Shown here piece after piece: positions 44,033 to 52,220 of a stretch of 64,000 bases of DNA. The DNA lies in contig NZ_AP027742.1 in the NCBI RefSeq assembly GCF_030296775.1, forward strand, positions 2,852,001 to 2,916,000. The letters run 5' to 3'. The notes under the pieces are model-generated. The model was not told the origin of the DNA and ran no database searches. It saw only the letters and a list, made by a program, of their open reading frames with translations. Every line of letters begins with the position of its first letter. The first letter of the stretch is position 1. The stretch is from Claveliimonas bilis. Its GTDB lineage: Bacteria > Bacillota > Clostridia > Lachnospirales > Lachnospiraceae. The position numbers and the translations under genes were made by a program.

Positions 44033-44061
44033 ATTATATATCATCACAGAAGAAAAGACAA
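44033..44061 (-). promoter_or_regulatory. Promoter of fba
   Basis: TTGTCT (44056-44061) and perfect TATAAT (44033-44038), 17-base spacer, on the minus strand. Confidence 0.7.
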
Positions 44062-44083
44062 GACATTCTGTTTTAACAGCTTT

Positions 44084-45442
44084 TTAGCTGTTGTATACCT
44101 CTTTGTTCAATTCCTTTTCTTTTGCATTTACAATAACATTTGTAGCAGCGTCACCGATAACATTCAGAGGCAGCAGAGCCATTTCAACCGGACGGTTAAT
44201 TGCTACGACCAGCGCATAAGCGATCATACATGCATCTGATGTCCAGCCCATGCCGGAAAGGATCGTTACGATCAGAGTAGTTCCGGCGATCGGAATAGCC
44301 GGGCATCCCATTGCTGCACAGATGGAAAGGAATGCGACCACAACCAGATTTGCCGGTGTCACATCGATTCCTGCAGATGTTGCAATAAATGTAACTGCAA
44401 ACATGTGCATAACCGTTGTTCCGTTCATGTTGATCGTCATACCGGTAGGAAGTACAAAGCTTGTAATTTCCTGGCTGCATCCCAGCTCGTCCAGATTTGT
44501 TCTTGTGTTCAGAGGCAATGTAGCTGCAGAAGAGTTTACAGAGAATCCGAATACACCTACTTTCGCGATCTTCTTCAGGAATTTGATCGGATTCAGTCTT
44601 GTTGTCAGCCAGATACCGATCGGATAAAGTGTTACTACCAGAATAAACAGTGTGATCATCGCTCCTACAATATAGGCTGCGGCCGGAGCAAGATATTCTG
44701 TACCGTAGATAGCAAATGTACGGGATACCAGACAGAAGATTGCAACCGGACCCACCTTATTAATGAGGAATGTCAGATACATATTGACAACTTCACTGAC
44801 ACTTTCAAACACTTTTTTAAGGGGTTCTCCTTTTTCTCCGAGCGCCTGCAGACACAGACCGATCACAATAGCTACTACAACAACTGCCAGAATACTGTTA
44901 TTGCTGCTGAATACTTCCGTGATATTGGAAGGAACAGCCGTCACAATAGTCGCCAGAGGGTTAAACGCCTCAATAGTAGCCGCATCAGTAACCGCTTCTG
45001 CAGGAAGATTTACATTGAAAAGTCCCGCTGATTTCATCAGATATGCCACAACGCCGCCGCAGAATGCACCTACAATATAAAAGCATATAAATCCGAGTAC
45101 CGTGCGTCCCGCAATCCTTCCAAGCTTGGTGGAGCTGGAAATACTGCACATTGCAAGGCTTAAGGATACAAGTACCAGAGGTACGATGGCTGCCTGAAGG
45201 CCCCTCATAAAGAGCTGGCCGATAATATAAAGAAGTCCCAGCGCTCCCGTGCCGTCCTCCGCTGTAATATCCTGGAAGAAAATTTTGTTGATGAGGTTCC
45301 ACGTAGCCTCATTTCCCGAATCAAGCAGGCTGCTTCGGATAAACATAAATATAAGTCCGACAACAAGGCCTCCCACAAGGGCAATCATCATTTTCTTTAC
45401 AACAGACATTTGTTTCTTATTTTCTTTACTCATCTCTTTCAC
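44084..45442 (-). CDS. Dicarboxylate/amino acid:cation symporter (DAACS family)
   Basis: 452 residues, about eight membrane helices plus two re-entrant hairpins. VNSSAATLPLN (serine-rich hairpin 1), TGMTINMNGTTVMH (cation and substrate site) and GCPAIPIAGTTLIVTILSGMG (hairpin 2) are the family core. It imports glutamate, aspartate, C4-dicarboxylates or serine/threonine with Na+ or H+. It follows pxpA by 21 bases, so it probably brings in the substrate or a related acid for the pxp cluster. Confidence 0.93.
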   Translation of the reverse strand: MKEMSKENKKQMSVVKKMMIALVGGLVVGLIFMFIRSSLLDSGNEATWNLINKIFFQDITAEDGTGALGLLYIIGQLFMRGLQAAIVPLVLVSLSLAMCSISSSTKLGRIAGRTVLGFICFYIVGAFCGGVVAYLMKSAGLFNVNLPAEAVTDAATIEAFNPLATIVTAVPSNITEVFSSNNSILAVVVVAIVIGLCLQALGEKGEPLKKVFESVSEVVNMYLTFLINKVGPVAIFCLVSRTFAIYGTEYLAPAAAYIVGAMITLFILVVTLYPIGIWLTTRLNPIKFLKKIAKVGVFGFSVNSSAATLPLNTRTNLDELGCSQEITSFVLPTGMTINMNGTTVMHMFAVTFIATSAGIDVTPANLVVVAFLSICAAMGCPAIPIAGTTLIVTILSGMGWTSDACMIAYALVVAINRPVEMALLPLNVIGDAATNVIVNAKEKELNKEVYNS

Positions 45443-45463
45443 TCCTTTGTTTTTGGTATCACC

Positions 45464-46219
45464 CTACAGATGTCTGATCTCGATTCCCTCTTTCTCAAAT
45501 CTTTCCCGTATTTTCTGTACAAACGCAAGCGCTTTTGGTCCGTCGCCATGCACGCAGAGGGTATCTCCTTTAATATCCAGTTCTTTACCGTTGATGGATG
45601 TTACTTTTCCTTCTTTGATCATGCGCACGCATCTTTCGATAGCGATATTTTCATCCGTGATCATGGATCCTTCCATTTTTCTCGGTACCAATGACAGGTC
45701 ATCCATATAAGCACGGTCCGCAAAAATTTCAGAAGCGGTGCGAAGTCCTTTGCTCTCTGCGATCTGCCCGAGAACGGCTCCTGCACAATAATATACGATC
45801 AGATCTTTGTCCACTTCTGTAATCGCTTCAACAATAGCAGTGGAAATCTCTTCATCATACTGGCACTGATTTCCCATTGCGCCATGAGGAGCCACGTGCT
45901 GAAGTTTCATACCATAGCTCTTTGTAAAGGCAGACAGGGCTCCAATCTGATATTTCACATAGTTCTTCACTTCCTGGAAAGAAAGAACCATTTTCCTCCG
46001 GCCAAATCCCATCAGATCCGGATAGCCAGGATGAGCGCCTACCATAACGCCTCTCTCTTTCGCCATGCGTACTGTCTTGTCCATCACCATCGGATCGCCT
46101 GCATGCCATCCGCATGCAACATTTGCGGTCGTCACGTATTTGATGATCTCCTCGTCGCCCCCAAGCTTATAGGCTCCAAAACTTTCGCCCATGTCACTGT
46201 TCAGATCCACATGATACAT
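45464..46219 (-). CDS. pxpA: PxpA-family protein (LamB/YcsF; 5-oxoprolinase subunit A)
   Basis: 251 residues. DLNSDMGESFGAYKLGGDEEIIKYVTTANVACGWHAGDP at the start and VGAHPGYPDLMGFGRR are the YcsF signature, with the conserved acidic and His residues of a metal-dependent deacetylase-like barrel. In known PxpABC enzymes it acts with PxpB and PxpC to open 5-oxoproline to glutamate using ATP. Here pxpA is separated from pxpBC by accB, accC and a dehydrogenase gene. The exact substrate is unproven. Confidence 0.93.
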   Translation of the reverse strand: MYHVDLNSDMGESFGAYKLGGDEEIIKYVTTANVACGWHAGDPMVMDKTVRMAKERGVMVGAHPGYPDLMGFGRRKMVLSFQEVKNYVKYQIGALSAFTKSYGMKLQHVAPHGAMGNQCQYDEEISTAIVEAITEVDKDLIVYYCAGAVLGQIAESKGLRTASEIFADRAYMDDLSLVPRKMEGSMITDENIAIERCVRMIKEGKVTSINGKELDIKGDTLCVHGDGPKALAFVQKIRERFEKEGIEIRHL

Positions 46220-46315
46220 AATTATTTCCTCCTTTATTAATTTCCTTTATTTTCTTCAGACACGCTGTACAGATCCGCCAATTTCCCGGTCAAATCTCAC
46301 TCATGTCTGAATAAT

Positions 46316-47275
46316 TTATGCGTTTACGACATTCTGCGGCTGTCCGTCCACATATGCTTTCAAATTTGCCACTGCAATATCCATCAGTCTCTGCCTGGAT
46401 TCCTTTGGAGCCCATGCAATGTGAGGAGTCAGGATGACATTCTTTGCTCCAAGGAGCGGATTGTCCATTTTGATCGGCTCTGTAGAAACCACATCCAGAG
46501 CAGCTCCCGCAACCTTGCCGCTGTCAAGAGCGTCCCTTAAATCCTGTTCCACAATGAGAGGACCTCTGGAATCGTTGATGATCATAACGCCGTCTTTCAT
46601 TTTTGCGATCGTATCTTTGTTGATGATTCCCTCTGTATCCGGGAATAACGGACAATGCAGAGAAATAACATCGGATTCTTTCAAAAGTGTATCAAGGTCC
46701 GTATAATGACATGTGTCGCTTTCAAGCTCCGGTCTTTTAAACGCGTCATAAGCAAGAACTTTCATGCCAAGCGCCTGTGCGATCTTTCCCGTGTCCTGTC
46801 CGATACGGCCAAATCCAATGATTCCCATTGTTTTTCCATCCAGCTCAACAAGAGGATGTTTCCAGAAACACCAGTCCGGATTGCTGCTCCACTCTCCTGC
46901 CTTTACTGCATCCGAATGTTCTCCGATATGATGGCAAAGCTCCAGAAGAAGGGCAATCGCAAACTGTGATACTGCTGCCGTTCCATATGTAGGAATATTG
47001 GATACCGGGATTCCTTTTTCTTTTGCAGCTGCAATATCGATGACATTATATCCGGTTGCCAGAACTCCGATAAATTTAATACTCGGGCAGGCATCCAATG
47101 TCTCTTTGGTGATCGGAGTCTTGTTTGTGTAAACTACTTCTGCATCGCCAATCCTCTCTATGATATCTTCCGGTTTTGTACGGTCGTACACTGTAACCTC
47201 GCCAAGGGCTTCCATTCCTCCCCAGCTGATATCTCCAGGGTTCAAAGTATATCCGTCTAATACAACAATCTTCAT
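46316..47275 (-). CDS. D-2-hydroxyacid dehydrogenase
   Basis: 319 residues from ATG 47275 (GGAAGG upstream; an earlier ATG at 47317 lies within the accC end). NAD(P)-binding GFGRIG at 154-159, catalytic Arg237 (NDSRGPL), Glu266 and His285 (TPHIAWAP) are all present. It interconverts a 2-keto acid and a D-2-hydroxy acid; it most resembles glycerate/hydroxypyruvate dehydrogenases. It lies 96 bases before pxpA and 19 after accC, so a keto or hydroxy acid is likely in the cluster pathway. Confidence 0.93.
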   Translation of the reverse strand: MKIVVLDGYTLNPGDISWGGMEALGEVTVYDRTKPEDIIERIGDAEVVYTNKTPITKETLDACPSIKFIGVLATGYNVIDIAAAKEKGIPVSNIPTYGTAAVSQFAIALLLELCHHIGEHSDAVKAGEWSSNPDWCFWKHPLVELDGKTMGIIGFGRIGQDTGKIAQALGMKVLAYDAFKRPELESDTCHYTDLDTLLKESDVISLHCPLFPDTEGIINKDTIAKMKDGVMIINDSRGPLIVEQDLRDALDSGKVAGAALDVVSTEPIKMDNPLLGAKNVILTPHIAWAPKESRQRLMDIAVANLKAYVDGQPQNVVNA

Positions 47276-47294
47276 AATAATTCCTTCCTTTCTT

Positions 47295-48638
47295 TTACAG
47301 TTCATAATTTCTTTCAATAAAGTCTGTGTGGAACATACCGCTTAGGAAATCCGGATGATGCAGCACATCATACAGAAAATCCCTGTTTGTCTCCACCCCT
47401 TCTATCATCAGTTCGCTAAGGACGCTGCTCATCTTGGAAATGGCTCCTGTACGGTCCCTGTCGAACGTGATAACTTTTACGATCATGGAATCATAGTACG
47501 GAGGAATCCGGTAACCCGGATAGATAGCCGTGTCCATACGAATCCCATTCCCTCCCGGCAGATGTATCTTTTTTACCGTCCCCGGGCAGGGCATAAATCC
47601 GTGAAGGGGATCCTCTGCATTGATCCTGCACTCAATAGCATGTCCCCGGAATACAATATCTTCCTGCTTCACACTTAGCGGAAGCCCTGCTGCTGTGCGG
47701 ATCTGCTCCCGGATCAGGTCAACACCGGAAACCAGTTCACTGACCGGATGTTCTACCTGGATCCTTGTGTTCATTTCCATAAAAAAGAACTCCCCCGACT
47801 GATCCAGCAAAAATTCTATGGTTCCTGCATTTTCGTATCCCACTGCCCGGGCCGCTTCCACTGCCGTGCAGCACATTTTTTCCCGAATTTCCGGAGAAAT
47901 AAAGGCGCATGGTGACTCCTCGATCATCTTCTGATGCCTTCTCTGGATAGAACAATCCCTTTCCCCCAGATGTACTACATTGCCGTACCGGTCGCCTATG
48001 ATCTGTACTTCCACATGTCTCGGCGCCTGTACATACCGTTCCAGATACATAGTACCGTCCCCGAACGCGTTGATCGCTTCCTGCTGCGCTGCATGGAAAA
48101 GAGCCGGAAATTCCTGCTGTGTATAAGCAAGCCGCATCCCTTTGCCGCCCCCGCCGGCAGAGGCCTTTATCATAACAGGAAAACCAATCTTGTTTGCTTC
48201 TTCCAGTGCTTCTTCCCCGCCGGATACAGGAAAATCCGTTCCCGGCACCACCGGAATCCCGGCCTCTTTCATGGTTTGCTTTGCCTCGGATTTATTTCCC
48301 ATCTTCTCGATCAGCTCCGGGGACGGGCCAATAAATGCTATTCCACATTCCTGACACATCCTGGCAAATTCCGCATTCTCTGACAGAAATCCAAAGCCGG
48401 GATGGATTGCCTCCGCTTTCAGAGCCAGGGCAGCTCCTATGATCTGCTTCATATTAAGGTAGCTCTCCGCCGGAGCAGCCGGTCCAATGCACACCGCTTC
48501 ATCCGCCAGCCTGACATGCATTGCATCGGCATCTGCTTCAGAGTATACTGCTGCTGTTCGGATATTCATTTCTCTGCAGGCACGTATGATCCGCACTGCG
48601 ATCTCTCCGCGATTCGCGATCAATACTTTCCGAAACAT
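47295..48638 (-). CDS. accC: Biotin carboxylase
   Basis: 447 residues, ATP-grasp enzyme that carboxylates biotin on its carrier protein. FRKVLIANRGEIAVRIIRA at the start, MIKASAGGGGKGMR (ATP loop), HLGERDCSIQRRHQK and EMNTRIQVEHPVSE (catalytic Arg/Glu) are intact. It directly follows accB. Its position between PxpC and PxpA, far from any fatty-acid genes, suggests that it serves the pxp system rather than acetyl-CoA carboxylase (inference). Confidence 0.95.
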   Translation of the reverse strand: MFRKVLIANRGEIAVRIIRACREMNIRTAAVYSEADADAMHVRLADEAVCIGPAAPAESYLNMKQIIGAALALKAEAIHPGFGFLSENAEFARMCQECGIAFIGPSPELIEKMGNKSEAKQTMKEAGIPVVPGTDFPVSGGEEALEEANKIGFPVMIKASAGGGGKGMRLAYTQQEFPALFHAAQQEAINAFGDGTMYLERYVQAPRHVEVQIIGDRYGNVVHLGERDCSIQRRHQKMIEESPCAFISPEIREKMCCTAVEAARAVGYENAGTIEFLLDQSGEFFFMEMNTRIQVEHPVSELVSGVDLIREQIRTAAGLPLSVKQEDIVFRGHAIECRINAEDPLHGFMPCPGTVKKIHLPGGNGIRMDTAIYPGYRIPPYYDSMIVKVITFDRDRTGAISKMSSVLSELMIEGVETNRDFLYDVLHHPDFLSGMFHTDFIERNYEL

Positions 48639-48649
48639 GTCTTCACTCC

Positions 48650-49090
48650 CTACTCTTCTATCACGAACAGAGGCTGTCCGTACTCTACAAGTTCTTTATC
48701 CTTCACTAATATTTCCGAGATCGTCCCTGCACATCCTGATACTACATCGTTCATCAGTTTCATAGCCTCTATTGCTCCAAGCACCTGCCCTGCCTCCACA
48801 CGGCTTCCCAGGGTTACGGATGTCTCTCCTTCCTGGCTTCCTGCTGAATGGAACACCCCTACAAGAGGAGATCTTATGATCGTTCCCTCCTGGATAGACA
48901 CTTCTGCATCTTCGGTCTTTCTGCCGGAACCATAAACCGAGGCATCCGGCTGTGCTTCCCCCTCCGGTTCCCGGCTGCTTCCGGATGATTTTTTTATGCG
49001 GATACGAAAGTTTTCTTTTTCCAGCTCAAATTCCTCTACCCCGGATTTTTCCACTTCACGCAGAAGATCAATGATCTTTTCATACTTCAT
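48650..49090 (-). CDS. accB: Biotin carboxyl carrier protein
   Basis: 146 residues. An N-terminal helix, a Ser/Gly/Glu-rich linker (about 35-65), and a C-terminal biotinyl domain with EAMKLMNDV, where Lys111 carries biotin. It is the swinging arm for the adjacent biotin carboxylase and, by context, for the PxpB/PxpC carboxyltransferase-like subunits. 14 bases after pxpC. Confidence 0.95.
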   Translation of the reverse strand: MKYEKIIDLLREVEKSGVEEFELEKENFRIRIKKSSGSSREPEGEAQPDASVYGSGRKTEDAEVSIQEGTIIRSPLVGVFHSAGSQEGETSVTLGSRVEAGQVLGAIEAMKLMNDVVSGCAGTISEILVKDKELVEYGQPLFVIEE

Positions 49091-49104
49091 ACGATTTTCC
49101 TCCG

Positions 49105-50058
49105 CTAACTTCTCTGGCCCAGCTTCTTTTCCAGATTCTGCAGCTTCTTCTTATTTCTTAAATAAAGTTCCTGTGCAAGCTGGATCCCCACTCTCACAAA
49201 ATGAACCTTATATCCCGGCTGTGCCTGCGCCAGCTTAGGCAGATCCACCGAAATAACGGTTCCGATCTTCGTATAACCACCTGTCGTCTGCCGATCCGCC
49301 ATCATGATAATGACCTGTCCATTGGTAGGCACCTGAATGGAGCCGAACGCCACGCCGTCTGTCAGTATATTTCCATCTTTGATATGCTTCAGAGGTTCTT
49401 CTCTTTCCAGCCTGATCCCCATCCGGTCAGATTCATTGGTGATCACTGCACTGTACCAAAAGAATTTCCGCACTTCCTCTTCAGTAAATGCACTGTCCTG
49501 TGGTCCGGTCACTACCCTTAAGGTAATATCGCCCTGCGGAAATACCTCCGGCTCCATCCTGCGCATCTCCATATTAGGAAGTGTTGTCCTGGGACAGCAG
49601 AAGCCGATCCTGTCACCTTTCTCCAGTTTGCGGCCTTCCACTCCGCCAAGTTTATTTCTCATCAATGTCGCCTTGCTTCCCATAACAACGGGCACATCAA
49701 GCCCTCCGGAAAATGCTATGTAAGCCCGGCTCCCTCCGCTGGCAACGCCAAAGGAAAGAGTATCTCCGGCATGTACCAAAACTGCCTGGTACATAGGAAT
49801 CGCCTCTCCATTCACACTTGGAGATACATTGGCTCCTGTCACCGCAATGATATTATCCTTCTCAAACTTCAGCTCCGGTCCCATAAAAGTAATCTCCAGC
49901 GCACTTTCACCTCTCCTGTTTCCGGCCAGAATATTGGCAATATAGAAGGACTGGGTATCCATGGGGCCGGCTGGCGATACTCCGAACTGCTGGTAGCCGA
50001 AGCGCCCTTCGTCCTGTACGGTGGTCTGTATACCCGGATTTTCTACAATAATTCCCAT
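49105..50058 (-). CDS. pxpC: PxpC-family protein (5-oxoprolinase subunit C; carboxyltransferase AHS2 domain)
   Basis: 317 residues. GIQTTVQDEGRFGYQQFGVSPAGPMD at the start, EITFMGPELKF, RAYIAFSGGLDVPVVMGSKAT and the tail TNGQVIIMMADRQTTGGYTKIGTVISVD are the AHS2/KipA signature. The same fold is one half of the carboxyltransferase part of urea carboxylase. One base separates it from pxpB. Confidence 0.94.
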   Translation of the reverse strand: MGIIVENPGIQTTVQDEGRFGYQQFGVSPAGPMDTQSFYIANILAGNRRGESALEITFMGPELKFEKDNIIAVTGANVSPSVNGEAIPMYQAVLVHAGDTLSFGVASGGSRAYIAFSGGLDVPVVMGSKATLMRNKLGGVEGRKLEKGDRIGFCCPRTTLPNMEMRRMEPEVFPQGDITLRVVTGPQDSAFTEEEVRKFFWYSAVITNESDRMGIRLEREEPLKHIKDGNILTDGVAFGSIQVPTNGQVIIMMADRQTTGGYTKIGTVISVDLPKLAQAQPGYKVHFVRVGIQLAQELYLRNKKKLQNLEKKLGQRS

Positions 50059-50059
50059 G

Positions 50060-50794
50060 CTATTTCACCACCTTTTTTACATATGTCTCCAGTTTATAAG
50101 TTCCCCGCTCTACATCAGAACGGATCTGGTCATATTCCTTCCTGCTGACAGGCTGATATTTCACCCAGTCTCCCGCATTGACAAGGAAAGGTTCCTCTTT
50201 GGAATAGTCACAGATATTGCAGGGTGTGCCTGCCACGATATTCCAGCCGCATGGCTGATCGAATGGAATCAGGTTTGACTGGTTCTCCGCCGCCACAATG
50301 GAGCGCCCGTTAATATGTACTCTCGGCTCCGTTCTTCTCTTGAAATGGAACGGTTCCTCAAATCTCGCCATATACGCATGTCCCGGCGCAACTCCCAGCA
50401 TATACGCATAATATTCATGTTCTGAATGCATCCGGATAAATTCCTCTACCGATACCTTCTCAAATGATGCACACTCTTCCAAATCCCACGCAAACTCCTT
50501 ATCATAACAAATAGGAAGAACCTTTACGATCTGCGAAACTTCTTCTTTTTCTTCCCCGCCTGCATCCAGCCTCTTTTTCACTTCTTCCACCAACTGTCCG
50601 TAAAGAATCTTTTCCGGCTTATAATGGATCATCAGTGTGGCATAGGTAGGAACCATCTCCGCAATACCGTCCACCGGATCCGCCTCCAGTTTCTGCATGA
50701 GGCTTTTTACTCTTCCGTTGACTTCCAGGCTGATTTCGTCCCCAAGCTGTACATATAAAGACTCATCGCCGCCCGTCAGAAATTTTGCCTCCAT
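50060..50794 (-). CDS. pxpB: PxpB-family protein (5-oxoprolinase subunit B; AHS1 domain)
   Basis: 244 residues from ATG 50794 (AGGAG 8 bases upstream; a GTG lies 9 bases earlier). The AHS1/KipI pattern is clear (PICYDKEFAWDLEECA, GVAPGHAYMARF, PRVHINGRSIVAAENQSNLIPF, CGWNIVAGTP) but several usual glycines and leucines of the PGFxYL and PGGW motifs are changed (PGHAYM, PCGW). First gene of the operon. Confidence 0.9.
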   Translation of the reverse strand: MEAKFLTGGDESLYVQLGDEISLEVNGRVKSLMQKLEADPVDGIAEMVPTYATLMIHYKPEKILYGQLVEEVKKRLDAGGEEKEEVSQIVKVLPICYDKEFAWDLEECASFEKVSVEEFIRMHSEHEYYAYMLGVAPGHAYMARFEEPFHFKRRTEPRVHINGRSIVAAENQSNLIPFDQPCGWNIVAGTPCNICDYSKEEPFLVNAGDWVKYQPVSRKEYDQIRSDVERGTYKLETYVKKVVK

Positions 50795-50882
50795 GACCTT
50801 CACTCCTTTCTCTCACTTTGATTTTTGTGCGTTTTGTCTATTTGTCACACTTAATTTTCACGTTTCTTTATTAATTACAGCT

Positions 50883-50928
50883 AGTATAGCATAGGGATTT
50901 TCTAATAAAAAATAGATTATTTGTCTAT
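50883..50928 (-). promoter_or_regulatory. pxp operon promoter with adjoining dyad
   Basis: TATACT (50883-50888) with a weak TTTTTA at -35 (50906-50911, spacer 17). ATAGA-N7-TCTAT (50912-50928) sits directly upstream of the -35, where a LysR-type activator would bind. A weak -35 plus dyad fits activator dependence (inference). Confidence 0.5.
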
Positions 50929-51063
50929 GAATTATTAACATTTTCTATTTTTCCTCCATTTTTCAAGAAGTCATTTTTATTTGTTGCTATTTTCTGTTTT
51001 TCTCTCTGTTTTACATTCAAAACTCTTATATTATCTGTAAATCTCTTAAATAGTATCTTTTTT

Positions 51064-51100
51064 CAAAAAAACAGACACGCGTCTTTTTCCCGCGTGTCTG
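51064..51100 (-). terminator. Terminator of the lysR gene
   Basis: CAGACACGCG/CGCGTGTCTG 10-base stem with a 9-base loop, then a T-run on the minus strand, about 50 bases after the stop. Confidence 0.88.
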
Positions 51101-51152
51101 CCAAAACAGATTTATGAATTATTTTAGTATCATATATTTACTCTTTTTATAT

Positions 51153-52076
51153 TTAATCTGATTCCTGTTTTTTCTCAAAAGATCCCCAATTCCTGTCCAG
51201 AAGATAGCGCTCCATCTTTTCTTCAAAAATCTGTACCGCTTTCAGAGTAGCCTCATTGGGATATCTGTGTTTGATCTTATAAATCGTACGCTCCGGCGGC
51301 TGTACCTCATTGGCGATCCGGCTGATATAAATAGGTTTCAACTGCGAGATCCGATCCACTACCGACGCCGGTACAATCGCCCACACTCCGTCTTCCTCCA
51401 GCATATGATCAAGAAGTCCGAAACTGTCTACCCATACCTTAGGAAGTTTCCCCTGACCGATCCTCTGGTCATGCCATATCCGAAAATTTCCATCCCAACT
51501 TACAAATACCTCATCCGAAGGGTCCAGTTCGTCTGTATGGATAGACGGTTTTCTGATTCTGGCATTCTCCGGCTGCACAATATACATCTTCTCTCTTAGC
51601 ACCGGTTCTGCTATAATATTGCGAAAATGCAGATGATGATAAACAAACCCGATATCAATCTCATGATTTTCCAGAAGCCCATACAGCTCGTAAGAATAAT
51701 GCGTTTCCATATGGAGATTCATAGCCGGATTCTTTTCTGTCAATATTTTGTGGTAAAGATCCATAAGGACTGCATTCATCGTGTCTGTACATCCTACAGT
51801 CAAATAGAGCCTGTCCTGTCTGTGTTTCAAAAGCTGCATCTCTCTCCAGATCGATACCCATCGCTCCGCTATGGGGATAAACTCTTCTCCCTGCGCAGTA
51901 AGCTCAATCTGTTTATATCCCTTTTTCCTTGTAATGAGCTTTACATCCAGTTCATCCTCCAGAGATTTCAGCCTGTGGCTTACTGTAGGCTGAGATAAAA
52001 AAAGATTTTCCGCAGTCTTACTGATATTTCTTGTTTTTACGATCATCAAAAAGGTTTCTATCTCGGATATGTTCAT
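51153..52076 (-). CDS. LysR-family transcriptional regulator
   Basis: 307 residues. The N-terminal winged helix-turn-helix (ISEIETFLMIVKTRNISKTAENLFLSQPTVSHRLKSLEDEL) and a periplasmic-binding-protein-like effector domain (about 90-295) are standard. It lies between the pxp operon and a divergent PLP-enzyme gene and shares its promoter region with the latter, so it probably controls one or both and senses a pathway metabolite. Confidence 0.95.
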   Translation of the reverse strand: MNISEIETFLMIVKTRNISKTAENLFLSQPTVSHRLKSLEDELDVKLITRKKGYKQIELTAQGEEFIPIAERWVSIWREMQLLKHRQDRLYLTVGCTDTMNAVLMDLYHKILTEKNPAMNLHMETHYSYELYGLLENHEIDIGFVYHHLHFRNIIAEPVLREKMYIVQPENARIRKPSIHTDELDPSDEVFVSWDGNFRIWHDQRIGQGKLPKVWVDSFGLLDHMLEEDGVWAIVPASVVDRISQLKPIYISRIANEVQPPERTIYKIKHRYPNEATLKAVQIFEEKMERYLLDRNWGSFEKKQESD

Positions 52077-52105
52077 ATTGCCTCCTGTATCGTCTTCTCA
52101 AAATA

Positions 52106-52148
52106 TAGAATTTATTAATATTATACAATAAAATTCTTCATTTCACAA
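52106..52148 (-). promoter_or_regulatory. lysR promoter and overlapping dyad
   Basis: TTGTGA (52143-52148) and TATAAT (52120-52125), spacer 17, on the minus strand. An imperfect dyad AGAATTTATT/AATAAAATTCT (52106-52136) surrounds the -10, a likely autoregulatory LysR site. Confidence 0.55.
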
Positions 52149-52170
52149 TTTCTTTCCCCCATGCTATGAT
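52142..52170 (+). promoter_or_regulatory. Promoter of the divergent PLP-enzyme gene
   Basis: TTCACA (52142-52147) and TATGAT (52165-52170), spacer 17. Its -35 lies on the same bases as the -35 of lysR on the other strand. Confidence 0.65.
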
Positions 52171-52220
52171 GAAGGCAACAATAAACGATTAAAATTCCTG
52201 TTAAAAAAGGAGGAGAAATC

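Larger units (their letters stand above)
50795..51152. other. Regulatory gap between lysR and the pxp operon
   Basis: 358 A/T-rich bases holding the lysR terminator (51064-51100) and the pxp promoter with a dyad (50883-50928). The rest (about 50930-51060) shows long T-rich runs and no reading frame with a ribosome site. Confidence 0.6.

Noticed and set aside
46220-46315. Distant TTCAGACA/TGTCTGAA arms before pxpA as a regulatory hairpin
   Set aside because: Eight-base arms nearly 40 bases apart are weak evidence and could be chance.
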